From assembly GCA_037833965.1 (NCBI GenBank), contig AP031359.1, positions 2,352,001 through 2,416,000 of the forward strand: DNA of 64,000 nt, given 5' to 3'. Each line of letters begins with the position of its first letter. Positions within the stretch are counted from its first letter, which is position 1. Shown here piece after piece: positions 10,461 to 22,973 of the stretch. The position numbers were made by a program, and so were the translations under genes. The notes under the pieces are model-generated. The model ran no database searches, was not told the origin of the DNA, and was given only the letters and a program-made list of their open reading frames with translations. The stretch comes from Marchantia polymorpha subsp. ruderalis. Taxonomy: Eukaryota; Streptophyta; Marchantiopsida; Marchantiales; Marchantiaceae.

Positions 10461-11701
10461 GAATATCCCGAGGGGCTGAGCCGAGAAGAAAAGAGTGTTT
10501 TTCAACATCGGATGGCGCCGTACTCCCTCCTGGGAGATGTTCACTTCAAGCTAGGAACTGATGACAAGATGCGGAGGTGTCTGGAGCCAAAGTACCGTCA
10601 AACGGTACTCCAAAGCCTGCACGACGGCCCCTCCGGTGGAAATTTTGCTTCAGTCACCACAGTCCAACGGATCCGGGTTGCAGGATATTGATGGCCCCAC
10701 CTGAACCGAGATGTTCATGCTTTTGTCCAGAAGTGTGATCCATGCCAACGGACCGGAAATCCAGCGTTCCGAAACCATTGGCCGTTAACACCAATAGTAC
10801 CCCTTGCCCCATTCAAAAAATGCGGGTGGATTTCATTCGTCCCATCCAACCTCTTGGAAGTGGGAGGCACCGGTACATCATCTTGGCAACCGATTATGCC
10901 ACAAAGTGAGTGGAGGCTCGGGCTACCCGGAGGAATAATGCAGAAACGTCAGCCAGATTTTTTTTTGAATGAATTATCATGAGATTTGGGCATCCGCTGG
11001 AATTGGTGAGTGATCGCAGAACTCATTTTCTGAATGACGTTGTTTCAGAGCTGACTGGACGGTATGGTATCAGTCACCGAAAAACTGCACCCTACAATCC
11101 TAAGGCAAACGGCTTGACCGAGAGGGCCAATGGCATCATCTGCAATATCTTGACAAAGGTGGTGAGTTCACACAAAACAGATTGGGACCGGATGCTTCCT
11201 TCAGCTGTCTACGCATATAATACGGCTCACAAAAGCACAACCGGAAAGACTCCGTACTTCCTTGTTTTCGAACAAGACGTATTACAAGCGGTGGAGACAG
11301 AAGTAGAAACCCTTCGAGTTATGGCAGCTCATCAAGGACGCCGCACAATCAAGATGCATCAACGGCTTGAGGATCTAGATACCCTAGAGGAAACCCGGAT
11401 GGACGCTCTACAGAAGACCATGGAAATTCAAGCACACCGGAAAGAAATTTACAATCAGAAGCTTCCGAAGGAAACAAAGATTGAAGAAGGGAGCTTGGTG
11501 CTTCTATATGACAGCCGTCATAAATATTTTCCCGGTAAACTACATACCCGATGGATGGGACCCTTCAAAGTTTGTAGAATTAACTCAAACGGATCCTTGC
11601 AATTAGAAGATCTAGACGGAAAACCTCTAGACACACGGACTAATGGATCCCGGGTGGAATTATACAAACCAGACTTTGTTCACAAGGACGCTCACGGGTG
11701 A
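10461..11701 (+). pseudogene. Element A integrase (broken)
   Basis: Shows a decayed zinc-binding domain (the expected GGH reads GGN; CDPCQRTG is kept), then core pieces out of frame near 10820-10980, and an open 240-codon part from 10979 with VSDRRTHF, NPKANGLTERANG and a C-terminal GPFKV (GPY/F-type) segment. Several stops and at least one frameshift interrupt the core, so no active integrase could be made. Confidence 0.85.
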
Positions 11702-12436
11702 AAACGGGGTATATGTGGGAACCAACTTCCACATAATCCCGGTTTTGTACCAACAAATTGGACAAAAGTAATAAACAAGTACTATGCTAGCTAGGTTTAT
11801 ACTAGAATTAGATTTGTGCAATGTAGTTTAGGGGTTAGGTGTCGCACCAAGTTCTTTAAACTCAAAAAGTGGCTAAAGGACAACATACAACCTGGAGAAG
11901 GTGATCGAAACTTCGGAGATGAGTACAACAAAAAACGGACTGCTCGGAAGGGAGGAAGAGTCTCAAGAAGCTTCCTCAGTGTATGTTTTTGCCCCACCCA
12001 CCGAAACCAAGATATTCCGCCAGAAGTCAAAAATAGAGTTTGAGGCTGGGGGATTAGCATTTGGGGTCGCCACAGGTTCAGGTCCGAGATCTTTGGGATT
12101 TTTCAGCGAGGGATAAGATTATGTAGGAGTTAGTACTTAAAGCCAAGACGCCTAGTAGGTTAGTATCTTGTTTTCCGTGAGGTTTGTGTGCTTTCCCATC
12201 AGAAAAGAAAATTGTTTCTTTGGTGACTTGATGCAAGGCACTACGAGTCTCGTGGCAAGATCCATTGTGGGTGACTGTTGCATTTTTTTCTACTTGGTGT
12301 ATACTCTCGTTGCTCATTTCCGAGAAGAATCTATTGGAACCTATAGTACGAGATCACTTCAGCTGTTGGAGGCGCGTGCAGGTAGAAGAACCTGAGATTT
12401 TTTTCGTGGCCCAAGTAGCCTGGAGGGGAGGAGAAG
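11702..12436 (+). other. Element A 3' untranslated region and polypurine tract
   Basis: Non-coding stretch after integrase. A purine-rich run at 12422-12436 immediately before a TG at 12437 is a good candidate for the plus-strand primer. No convincing extra gene is seen here. Confidence 0.55.
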
Positions 12437-13050
12437 TGTAACAAGGTGTTCCTTGTGGTCTTTACAGTACGAGTGATCGTTGTCTGAATTCTGAGCTAAG
12501 GCCAAAATTACTCCCTCTAAAACCTATGAGTAGGTTTGGAAGGTAAACCTGGACGAAATCCTCAGGATTCATTAAGTAGTTTATGGCAGTTTAGTTGCAA
12601 TGTCGTTGTAGTCTAGACAAACTCTATGTGACCGTATATGTGTCGGAGTAACACTTGGGCGCTGGGAGTAGAAGTCAGATGCAACTAACAAACTAACAGG
12701 TGGCAGGTTAGAGGTTAGTGGATGTACAGTTATGTGGAAAAATACAAGGCAGTGATAGTCAGGTCACTTAAAAAAATTGTCGGTCAGTGGTGAAACCGGC
12801 CACTTTAAATAAAGCGCTCAGTGGTCCCAGCCACTTGTTTAACAATCTGACGAGAAAGTTCCATCACTCTGATCGCTCTGGTCTGAATCTGGAAGGTACA
12901 ACTTCCAAAAATTGTAGGATAGGCTCTTCTATTAGGTTTAGAAATAAACTGTAGGTCTTCGTGGGAACGAAGTCGGAGCGGTTTACTTGGGAGCGCATTT
13001 AACTTAAATTAGATGCAAACCCGAGGATTACTGATCCGCAAGATTGCTAC
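12437..13050 (+). repeat. Element A 3' LTR
   Basis: 12530-13050 matches the 5' copy. The proposed start at 12437 rests on the TG after the polypurine tract. The end is ...ATTGCTAC followed directly by hAT-like coding sequence; the terminal A seen in the 5' copy is absent or changed. Confidence 0.75.
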
Positions 13051-14505
13051 CGGTTCCATTTCAAAGGCACACTATTCAATTTTCATTTGATGGCGATCCC
13101 ATTGTTTGAAAGGCACACCGGTGAAAACATGTTCGATGTTCTAGTGCGCTTTATGGACGCTGTTATTCGTGACTGGCGGACAAGATGTATTGCTGTGTCG
13201 ACGGATGGTGCCAAGAGTATGACCGGGCGTATTCAAAGCGTTGTCACATGAATCCAATAAGTCTGCCCAGAAGGACTAATTTGTATCTGGTGCGGCTTGC
13301 ACCAGCTTGATCTCGTTATGCAACGCGTGTTCAAACTGGCCCTCAAAGGACATTTTTACGGGACGTTGACGGCTCTAATTGGCCACCTCCGACGCCAAGC
13401 TAACCTAATTGCTGATATGAGGTGGACATGCCCAAAGGTGTCAAATGTGCGGTGGATTTTGATGGATTCGGTGTCAACGTTGCTGGTTTATAATCGCGCC
13501 CGCGTGGTGAGGCACTTGGATGAAAGGAAGCCAACCTGCGCACCCGATACTGCCTGGTGAATTTTCCTCCATGCAATGCAGGCTTTTGCAAGAAAGTTGA
13601 AGGCCGCATTCCTTTCCCTCCAGGGTTTGAACACCATCGTCTCCCAGCAGCGCGCCCGCCTTCAGCTATTGATTGAAACTTACTGTCGCATGACGAACAT
13701 GCAAGGACCGATTTCGCCTGAGCAAATTGTTGATATTCTTGCTGAGCAGCCAGCGGACACTTCGAGCGCATTCATCGTCTCACACGTGAATGTGAAAGCC
13801 TCACACGATGGGTTAGGGCTGTGGATCATGGAACAGTTTGATGAGCTTGACGATGATAAACTTTTCGTACTAATTGGGTTTGTTGGAAAGCTCTTTGTCC
13901 AAGCGGCTGATGGCATCGCGAAGATAGTCTGTGAGCGCAACGAAGCAAACAAAGCAACCGAGGAACTCCCTCCGGTATTACCGCATGAGTTGTGTCGCAT
14001 TGACATCAGGCAATTCGTAAAGCACTTGCAGGCACACCGCGATTGCTTGATGCCGTCTTTTGGAGCGGACAGTATCGATTATATCAGCAAAGACTTCTCC
14101 GATTTTCTTCATGCTTTTTGTGATGAACCACAATTCAAGGAAGCCGTTCTGAACGATTCCATTGGAAATTTAGATTTCAAGGAATGCTGGGCATCGGAAA
14201 ATGGGAGATCTGCTTTGTTACAAGACTTTTGTGGCGGAATGGCAACGGCGTTTTCCAATACGTCTACAGTCGTGTCTGACTTTTTCATCCTCGGATGGGA
14301 AAAGGACGAATACCGGACTAGTCTGACTCACTTCTCGCTTGCAGGTATCCTTCACTGCAAGCCGCCGCTGAGCTGCAAAGCTACCGTCCTCACGACAAAT
14401 AAGCGGGAGCCCGCAAATTGCAAAAATAATCGACTGCTGGAGCCTGCAAACAACCGAATTGCGTTCTTTGAGGTAAAACCCGCGTTTAAGGAGGCATGCC
14501 GATAA
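13051..14505 (+). pseudogene. hAT-like transposase fragment
   Basis: A single frame of 485 codons starts at the first base after the LTR and is broken only by stops at 13249, 13258 and 13558. It reads STDGAKSMTGR (matching the conserved Asp region of hAT RNase-H-like transposases), then a W-C-G-L-H-Q-L-D-L pattern typical of the hAT insertion domain, a long helical middle, and a late LTHFSLAGILHCK segment. The N-terminal part, including any BED zinc finger, is missing. Element A apparently inserted into an already transposon-derived gene. Assignment to hAT rests on motif resemblance only. Confidence 0.6.
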
Positions 14506-15029
14506 GTGACACTATTAGCACGAATATAATCGCAATTTTAAAAGAAAACTCAAGAGACTTATGATTTATACCCTACACATTTACAAGTGATTTTTTCTTT
14601 TAAAATAGGTTTTGTTATAAAGAAGTAAATTTCACAATAATTTTATAGTTTCCAAGCAGGACTTAAATATTTGATGTTAAATATACATAATTCACAAACT
14701 CTACACAAGTTTGAATACTCACATTGTTGTTGTGAGTATCTGAAATTGTTGAATATTCTATTTTGAAATCTGAACATATATTGTCATGAATTCTTTCAAT
14801 TATGTATCATTCAAAGTAATTTGAAGATTATGAGATACATTTTTACATAGTTTATTCCTTTGATTTTACCCTCTAGTCTCCACTAGAAACTCTAATTGCA
14901 CGTTTTCATCATTCTAGTATATACAATATGTCTGTAATTTTCATGGGAAGAATCGAGCTTGATGAAACTGTAGATCAAATAACAATGGTCAATACTATCA
15001 ACTTTAATTCTTTCATTTCATATTTCTCG

Positions 15030-15095
15030 ACAAAAAGTAGCATTTATCATAAATGCTACTTTTTGTATGTATACATAAATGATTTATGTATACAT
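15030..15095. repeat. Two abutting perfect hairpins
   Basis: 15030-15047 and 15049-15066 are perfect 18-bp inverted arms around one base; 15067-15080 and 15082-15095 are perfect 14-bp arms around one base. The second begins at the base after the first ends. A 69-codon open frame across them is an accident of the AT-rich sequence. Confidence 0.9.
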
Positions 15096-15415
15096 ATTTT
15101 AACATTTATCAAGTTTAGAAATATATTTTTAAAATAGTTTCGTGAAATTGACGTACTTTTGCATATTATTTAATTAAAATAATGATCAACTCGATTTTTA
15201 GAAACGATCGAAGACACTGTATGAGCAACCGCTGCTTCCTTGTGAAGAATTCAAGCCTGATGGGAATAAGCGCTAAGCCTATTCCTTGCGTTTGGACGGG
15301 TGTGCCAGATGCTGTACTGTTGTGCCTTCAAACATCGGCAGGTTCTCGCAAGTGATTAGCGGCAATTCAATTTCTAGAGGTGATCCAGGAAAAAACGTCG
15401 AATGCCGATCAGTTG

Positions 15416-15462
15416 CTGTGTCATGGGATATATTTGAACATGTGATATACTCCATGACACAG
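15416..15462. repeat. 11-bp inverted repeat with 25-base loop
   Basis: CTGTGTCATGG (15416-15426) pairs perfectly with CCATGACACAG (15452-15462). Role unknown; it may be chance or the remnant of a small transposon. Confidence 0.6.
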
Positions 15463-16330
15463 TGGAGAGTAATTCCGCAAAATTCAGCCGATCATGGAGG
15501 ACGGTCGATCGATTCAAGAAAAAGCATGCTTCTAACAATGTATCCCGTAAGATTGACGTTGTTTTTTCAAATGTGCAGATTTACTTTCAAAGATGTTCGA
15601 AGCTTCCGACGGTCTTCGAATGATGATAGTACTCTCCGGCCAGGACGCTGGAGTCGGATGGGAGTTTACGTCGGAGATTTCAAAATTTGGTTTGAAGTTC
15701 AGACGTTACAACTTGGAACAGATAAGTCCTCAGTTTTGCCTTTCGATCAGTTCAGTGTGTTCAGTGTCAGTGTCAGATTTGTACGAGACGATAGTTTAGG
15801 GTATTAGACAGATTGCTCGAACTTCCTACTACTTGTGACATACCTGAATCCTTAAGCGATCAATCGCATAGTACTTTCTTGCGTGCATTGTCTGCGGTTG
15901 AGCTCCTGATTGAAACGCTCTGTGAGTTCGAGAGGTGTGAACTAGCTCAGGTCTGCTCAGCTTCAACATTTGAGCACAATAGGAGTAAAGAAGACATACT
16001 TTCTCTATTTTCGCTGACGTGGTTGATCTCAATTCAATGACCCTTTGACGCCATACAACTAGTCGTAAAGTTCGTGAACAGTGTTTGTATGGATGATACT
16101 TTTCTGATGAACTTATTTTCCAAATGAAAATATTTAATGACTAACATTCTTGATTAATGTACTACCTCAAAGTCAAAGTTTGATGTTTAGGTTTATCCAA
16201 ATATTTCAAAAGTTATTTGTTCAATTTGTGTATCTTTCTACGTTTCCTTTGTCTTGCCATGGTGAGATGAAACCACTGCAAATGTCAAACACATATATCG
16301 TGGTTTATGTAAGTACTCTGTGTCTTATGC

Positions 16331-16553
16331 ATGGGCACGGTTGATTTTGAAACTTAGACAACTATTAACTAATATTGATTATATTTGTGAAAGTACACGT
16401 AAGTATTGCCATGGTTGTGTTTGAAACTTAGAAGCTATAAAATTTTTTTATAAGATTTGTAAAACTGCTGGTTAATATTGTCATGGTTGCGTTTGGAACT
16501 TGGAAACTATCATAAATTGATGATATTTGTGAAAGTACGTTTTAGTATCGCTG
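16331..16553 (+). repeat. Three imperfect copies of a roughly 75-bp unit
   Basis: Units near 16331, 16410 and 16483 share a core of CATGG..G.GTTTGAAACTTA and end in a TTTGTGAAAGTAC-type stretch. They are diverged and probably an old tandem duplication. Confidence 0.5.
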
Positions 16554-19500
16554 CAACTCTTCATCTTGCCTTTGAAATTGTTCAAAAATCTTCATTGAAT
16601 CAAAACAAAGGATGCAATTTGTGAAATTATTCACGGCTTTTAACTAATTTCAACCAACTTCATGTAATTTACAATCTTCATGCGACTTTCAACGCTCAAT
16701 TATTGCTTCATGTTGCAATATTGAGTTAGAAGACCTCTTAAGATCTCCAGACTTTTTTCAAAGAGTACAAACATTATTTCTTGAATTTTTTTCTTACATA
16801 CTTTAACTCCTTGACACAGCAATTTCATAGGAAACTATTTAACTTCTTCTACTCCATGAAGTATATGAATTCAAACATCCAAGAAAAGTAGATATTTGAA
16901 ATGTATTTTCCAAATTGAATAAAAAAGATCATGATACATATACATCTATATATACTAGAAACTTTGTAGGTTTTACCATTCTATACTCTAAACCCACACA
17001 AGAAAAATACTTGTCCAACTCAAAAAGTCGTTTTGAGGGATCATTAAATGTGATGACTAACCTCCAAAATGTTGTCGTATAACCTTGTGTGGTGTTGTAG
17101 CATTCGGTTTCTAAGAAAGCAGTAACCTCTTCGCTGAAGAAAACCCACATCGCCTCTCCTTACATGTGAATTAGTATTTCATGTAGATACGACTCTCAAA
17201 TTTAGACAGATGGAATGTCAATCTATTGTCAGCAGATCTCACTATGTGAAGGATACTATTTTCAAAATAAGCTAAGAGAGATGATTCTAACTTAGAAAAG
17301 ATCCCCATCGGAGAAGACTAAAGTCAATTTGTCCTCATTTTCAACCTTGTTGCTCTCCTAGGCAAGCCTTTACCAAAGAAGCCTCAATGAAACGTTTTTC
17401 TCTAAAAAAATATTGGACCAATTTCATCATGTAGATACGAGTTCTTGAATGTAACTTACAATGCATCGAATTAATTAATTCTTCTGTTTGATAGTTAGAA
17501 TCTTGTAAAATTATATAGGTTTTTGTAATTAGAATCCTGTAAGGGAGTATTCTTTATTGGAAGCAAGTATTCTTGCTTATTGCTTCCATTATCTACTTGT
17601 TGGTGTTTTGCGAGATCGTATATGAATAAGTGTATGGGATCTTCTACAGCCTTCTCAACACTTGAAGGAAACATCGAAAATAAGAGTTCAACCTATTCAA
17701 ACAGACTTGTATCAGACTGTCTTGACACCACTTACATGTGTTATGGTCCAGGTTTGTACATTTGACGATACATATTAAAAGTTGACCTTTAAATAGAATA
17801 GTGCCTCTAACCAGGTGAGGAGTTTTTCAACTTGTTATATCCTTCAGTATCCTTAGCTTAATGTGATTTTAGGATTTCATGTTTGATCATGGTCCTGCAT
17901 ATTAAAAAAAAGTTTTGGCATAATGAGTGGAGTTTATGTCTTTTCTGAACCATAGATATATGTACGAGTCCAATTTATCCTCACTCCGACATTTTTCTCT
18001 ATTGTGTTCGTCGTGGTACATTTTCCGATATTTCACTGTATTTTGTATTATTTTTTTCTTTTTTCTCTTATCACAATATTATCACTTAAATTTAGTCTTT
18101 TGATCAACATATTTCCTTTCGAGGAAGTTCAAGCAAGATAACTTCTAGTTCATGATAGACAGAGATCTCATTCACAGCATCAAGTTTTACATATCACGCC
18201 AGTCAGTGCTCATTTTTTAGATTATTCATGTTTCCTATGTGTAGTAATTGCATAACCACAGAATGCTTTTACTGAGAACTATATGTTCTTCAATTTGAAA
18301 ATAGACCTATGTTTCTTCTCTTATCTAACATGATTTCAGACAATAGGCTTCTTGCCAAATCTTACTCCTATTATACATGACACCACTCCATAAAGCCTCT
18401 CCTTTCTTGTATAGATACTAAATCAAACTTTCCACACCCCTTACTTCTTGATGGTAACTTTTTGCCGACATTCCCACCTTACTGTTGATATAAATACGAA
18501 ACATTGGAATATTCCTAATTCCTAGACCCTAGATCAAAAACTTTACTTATCTTCATAAAATCAATCCTTTCATTGATGTTTATCGAGTCTATGTTGGTTT
18601 GCCCCTTGTTAAAACCGTTAAGAATTAACCTTGTTAAAGATCGCTGAAGAAATCAAAGTTTTCTACTATGACAAATAATCCGACTAACGCATAAACGCGA
18701 GAAGAATGATATTATGCTGTTCAACATCTCACTTCTTTAGATCACTTCTGTTCAAATGTTACACGCTTATTGGACTAATGGATTCACGAGAGATAGATAT
18801 CAATTATGCTCTTTACCGAATCCTCTTGTTGATCATTTCGAAGGGATCAGCATAAAATACATTTGTTACATATATCCATCTGTTTGCGAATTTACACCAG
18901 ATTTGCGTTGTCCATGTGGGAAATTTTACTGTCTAACGGATGGAGTAGTAAGGGTGAAGATGACAATTTTTTACCAGATCCTGAAATTAATCAGTCTTGT
19001 CCCTAGGTATAAGCTTACCTTGGTAGCTCAGACTTAGTGTGTTTGATGAATCTTGGAATATACTAAAATTCTAACTTTATCGTAGTTTCTTAAGAGGTAA
19101 GAGTTCTCGCAACAATACGATGAGGAGGTAAGTTTGACCTACCACTAGGAATTTTTTGATGCAATATCTAGTAGGTAGACTTCTGTCACAGGATTGACAA
19201 GATAGACAAGATTTATTAGATTGCCAAAAGCTTCCTTAATCCAAGTTCATGCATGATGAAAATCAAGCAGATCTTCCGATGGTTTCTGTTCTTCTCCTTT
19301 TCAGAAATAATAAATTTTAGTAATGATCATGAGAATAAGTAAACTTTCATTGTTTCAAGTGATTTCAATATCAATAATTCATTCGTTAATGAGACAAGCG
19401 TAAATTGGTAAAGGTAATAGTGAGATGTCGTTAATAAGACAAGCGTAAATTATGTCCCTAATTTGGGAACCAGATAGCATGAAAAGAGACCATGAAATAT

Positions 19501-19816
19501 CTTACCACCTGTATGTGTTGACTCCCAGATCCATCTGTAGATCGTCTAAGATCTGTGCATCAGATCCGAGCATAGGTGAGTGTACCAATGAAATAATACA
19601 TTAACAATTGTACGTTCTGGCCGAGTCATCGCAATCAAGCTCAATTATAAACTGCTTGATAGTCTAGGTCATACAATTAGATAGTTTTCTCTCTTATACT
19701 TCGCACCATCCGAGTTGGCCATGTATGTCATCTACATTAATTTTGTGCTTCTTTTTTTTCAGTTTAGTGAAACTAACAAAAACTGACTAAACTTCAGAGT
19801 TGTTTCCGATTCGAAT

Positions 19817-22019
19817 ATGGAGAAAATGGAGGCCTCCACATCTTCGACACTACCAAAGTTGCCACTCAGGAGATGCCTCGAAGACATCAGCAATTCTAGC
19901 GAGCCCAATCTGCCTTCTGCTGCAGTCGTGGATGTTACCCTCGGCACAAAAGGGTGATCACAATTTATTTTGCTCGCAATTACACTGCGTTTTGTAGTTG
20001 TCTCCATGTAGATCCAAATGACGCATGATCTCTGAAGCCGAATATTCTTGTCGGTTCTATGAATGAAACAGGAAGAAGCTGAGAGTTTATCATGCTCCGC
20101 GACGAAGGAGGCCATACACGTCGTGGACGGAGGAAGAAGTGAGTACACCATTGGTTGATAACTGATACTGTTTTAGCCTCTATGTAGACGAATCAGTCTT
20201 AGGAATGTTAGAAACATCGACAGGCCCAATGTCGATTCTGTCACGATTTTGAAACCATGATGTTCACGACCTTCAGAGGAAGCACTCGAGTTCCTCCAAG
20301 TAGGAGTGATGATTTTGGTTCATATTGTTTAGATTGGACAGTACAACTTAAGTGTTAATACTGTGCTTAGATTAGCGAATACAACTTAAGGTAATTTTTC
20401 GATTCATTATCAGGCTTAGTCACAGGATATATTTTCTCACTCCGATAGTTGACTTGCCCTGCAACATCTGTAGTATTTTTAAGTAGGGTCTGTTTCTCTG
20501 ACCACTCGTATTCAATGTAACATTTGATGAACATCCACAGGTGTTCTGAACTGAATATCTGCAGTGACTGAGTTTTACAATTAATCTGAAGCCAAGGCGA
20601 CTGTCTACTTCATTGTTACAGGACACAGCATTGCGAGCAGCAGTTGAGCAGTTCAAAGGAAGAAATTGGAAAAAAATTGGTGAGTACACATGTACGAGTT
20701 TTTTTAGATGAGTTCATTATTTTGGTAACTTTCAACTGCTATGACCACAACTCTTCTGTGTAAAATCTCAAGATATGTATTGGACTGATGGCATGTGCAG
20801 CTGCGAATGTACCGAATCGGTCAGATAATCAGTGCCTTAACCGCTGGCAGAAGGTCCTTGATCCTGCCCTCGTCAAGGGATCCTGGACGAAAGAGGTAAG
20901 TGCCTCTTATATAAATAGATTACAAGAGTGAGTTACCCAAGATCCCACGTTCAAGAAACGTGATGATTGATATAAGTAGCTTATTTCGCAGGAGGACGAT
21001 AAGTTGCTCGAAATGGTCAACGAGTTCGGCACCAAGACATGGGCTGCCATCGCTAGGTCATTGCCGAGCAGAAACGGCAAGCAGTGTCGAGAGAGGTGCG
21101 TATCAAATATGTGGTGATTTTTATGTTCCGACACTTAATAATCTCACTATAGTCTCTGAAATCTCCTACTGATGGTAATCCTGCTAATCATGGGAATTTT
21201 GAGGTGCACCTGTGAGTTTATGTGAAATGTTATTATTCGTGTTGTTGTTCTAAAATTTTGTTGTTTCAGAAAAATGAGTCGTTCAAACAGTAGCTTGAGA
21301 GAAAGAGTACTTTAAATAACATGTTACTAGTGTTAATATCTCTTTGATTGATGTGAAATAGTTCACCATGGATATTTCTGTAATTTCGAAGTTATTAATT
21401 TTAAATTTACTCCAAATTTGCGAACTAAAAGTTTCACAAAACATTATTCTAACCTGCTTGGTAATTTATTACTTTACAGATGGTGCAATAATCTTGATCC
21501 CCAGATCAAGAAGGAGCCGTGGAATGAAGAAGAAGACATGAAGTTGTTTTTGGCTCACAAGAGGTTCGGCAACAGCTGGTCAAAGATCGCAAAGCTAATT
21601 CCTGGCAGGTAAAGTCATTATATTCGGAAGATTTAATTTGTGTGGTTACCTTGTATTATAAATGTTACTTAGCAATTTCCTCATCTAATTCTTTTGCACA
21701 CAATGAATTCCACAGGTCGGAAAATGGTATCAAGAACAGGTGGAACATAACAATCCAAAAACGTGCGGATGCACTCGAACAATCCACTGAGAACTGGATA
21801 AATAGGAACACATTTGAGGATATGTTATCCATTATTGACGATGTGGCTCCAACAGAGCTTGATGTTTCTGAAGATCATCTGGCATTGAATGGCGAGGCCA
21901 ATATCGATCTTCAAGACTCGAATGCTGCGAAAGACCTTATAGCATGGAACTTAGAGTTTGATATGGATGTTGATGTAGATAACTTCTTAGACCTCCCAGA
22001 CTTGAACCTCTCTCCTTGA
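19817..22019 (+). CDS. R1R2R3-MYB (MYB3R-like) transcription factor, 7 exons
   Basis: Proposed exons: 19817-19953, 20072-20138, 20622-20679, 20801-20895, 20992-21095, 21480-21608 and 21716-22019. All introns are GT-AG and the phases join without a shift, giving 297 aa. Three MYB repeats follow one another with every tryptophan in place: R1 W64/W84/W103, R2 W116/W136/W155, R3 W168/W187/W206. R2 has the classic NGKQCRERW recognition helix and R3 has ENGIKNRWN. A short N-terminal leader (residues 1-55, ending in an Arg-rich stretch) and a short acidic tail (ending DLPDLNLSP) flank them. Plant MYB3R proteins bind MSA-type elements in G2/M genes, but most are much longer, so this protein lacks the usual C-terminal regulatory part. 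The start is the first ATG in good frame; upstream exons cannot be excluded. Confidence 0.85.
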
Positions 22020-22653
22020 TATCAAATTGTTACAGTTCATGTGAAGATACCTTATTGCAAAAATATAATGCATGTACTTTATTTTTTAAAATGATTAGCA
22101 CTTGAATGGCAACACAACTTTGTTTTAAAAAAAAACATTTGAAACACAAGATGATTTTAGTATTTATTTCAGTAGTTATCATAAAAGCTTATTTTATAAA
22201 TCACGTATAAATAATAAAGTATGTGCATAAAGAATGTATAAAATTGATTTTTTCAAGGAATATGTATGCTCTTAATATTACACAATCGTTTGAAGAATGC
22301 TTTCTGCAAACTAGATTTATTTCTTATGCCAAATTTATTTATGTCAATCTTGTGTAAAACATCTGACTTTAATAAATTATTGATGTTTTCATATACCATA
22401 AAACACACTATAGTTTGCTCTAAATTAATCTAAAATAAGTCCAACAAGTTGAAATCACTCATAATCTTGTAATAAAGGGCACAAAAGATCATATAAAAGA
22501 ATAGATCTATAAATCTAGTTTGAAAAAACCAGAAAAGAAAATGTTACTAAAATTTTGACCACTGTGACAATCAAATTGATATTTTCAATATAATCAAGAA
22601 TTTAGTAAAATTGTACATCTAGCAAAAAATGTCATGCAACTAGTGTTCAACAT
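22020..22653. other. AT-rich spacer
   Basis: Likely 3' UTR of the MYB gene followed by AT-rich DNA. Nothing else recognised. Confidence 0.5.
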
Positions 22654-22857
22654 ATGAGCAAAAGAGATTTTTACGAGGGTCTTGATGTTTCGAGAGTAGC
22701 TAGTGGGCCAGAGATTAAAAAATCTTACTTTGACCTTGTAAAAAAGTACCACCCGGACATGGATAAGGAAATTGATAAGGAAGAGGAGAAATTTCAGCAA
22801 ATCCAGCATGCATTGGAGATTTTGAAAGATGACGAAAAACGATCGATTTATGATTAG
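22654..22857 (+). pseudogene. DnaJ (J-domain) fragment
   Basis: 67 codons encode most of a J domain: DFYEGLDVS at the start, the HPD tripeptide at residues 33-35 that stimulates Hsp70 ATPase, and an EILKDDEKRSIYD end. An in-frame TAG follows where J domains normally continue with a residue before MG, and the next bases encode MG in frame. Downstream bases to about 22960 include a Gly-rich DGGGLGPKGF piece but further stops. The rest of a DnaJ protein is absent. It abuts the FtsH-like remnant on the other strand. Confidence 0.7.
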
Positions 22858-22973
22858 ATGGGTCCTTAGGAGCCCTCAGTCTTATGATGCTGCAGCTGAT
22901 GGAGGAGGACTAGGTCCTAAAGGGTTCAGATAATTGGACGTTCATGAGTTCTGAATTTGTTTTTTGGAGTTCA

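Larger units (their letters stand above)
2720..13050 (+). mobile_element. Element A: degenerate Ty3/gypsy retrotransposon
   Basis: Two matching LTR segments (about 2722-3247 and 12530-13050) flank a tRNA-Asp primer-binding site, gag with zinc knuckles, protease, reverse transcriptase, RNase H and integrase in the Ty3/gypsy order. No chromodomain is seen after integrase. The LTRs differ by roughly ten substitutions and one 6-bp indel over about 525 bp. All coding parts carry stops or frameshifts, so it cannot move by itself. A solo LTR of the giant-LTR superfamily was inserted into its RT at 7031. Confidence 0.92.
14506..19816. other. AT-rich intergenic region
   Basis: No supported gene in about 5.3 kb. 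Small open frames (for example 15286-15807, 173 codons, and 18756-19037, 93 codons) have no recognisable domain and no coding-like neighbours. It contains the hairpins at 15030-15095 and 15416-15462 and weak tandem copies at 16331-16553. The last part probably includes the promoter and 5' UTR of the MYB gene; a pyrimidine tract ending in CAG near 19760 could be a 5' UTR intron acceptor. Confidence 0.6.

Noticed and set aside
15286..15807. 173-codon frame in AT-rich DNA
   Set aside because: No recognisable domain, it spans the 15416-15462 inverted repeat, and its composition is not convincingly coding.
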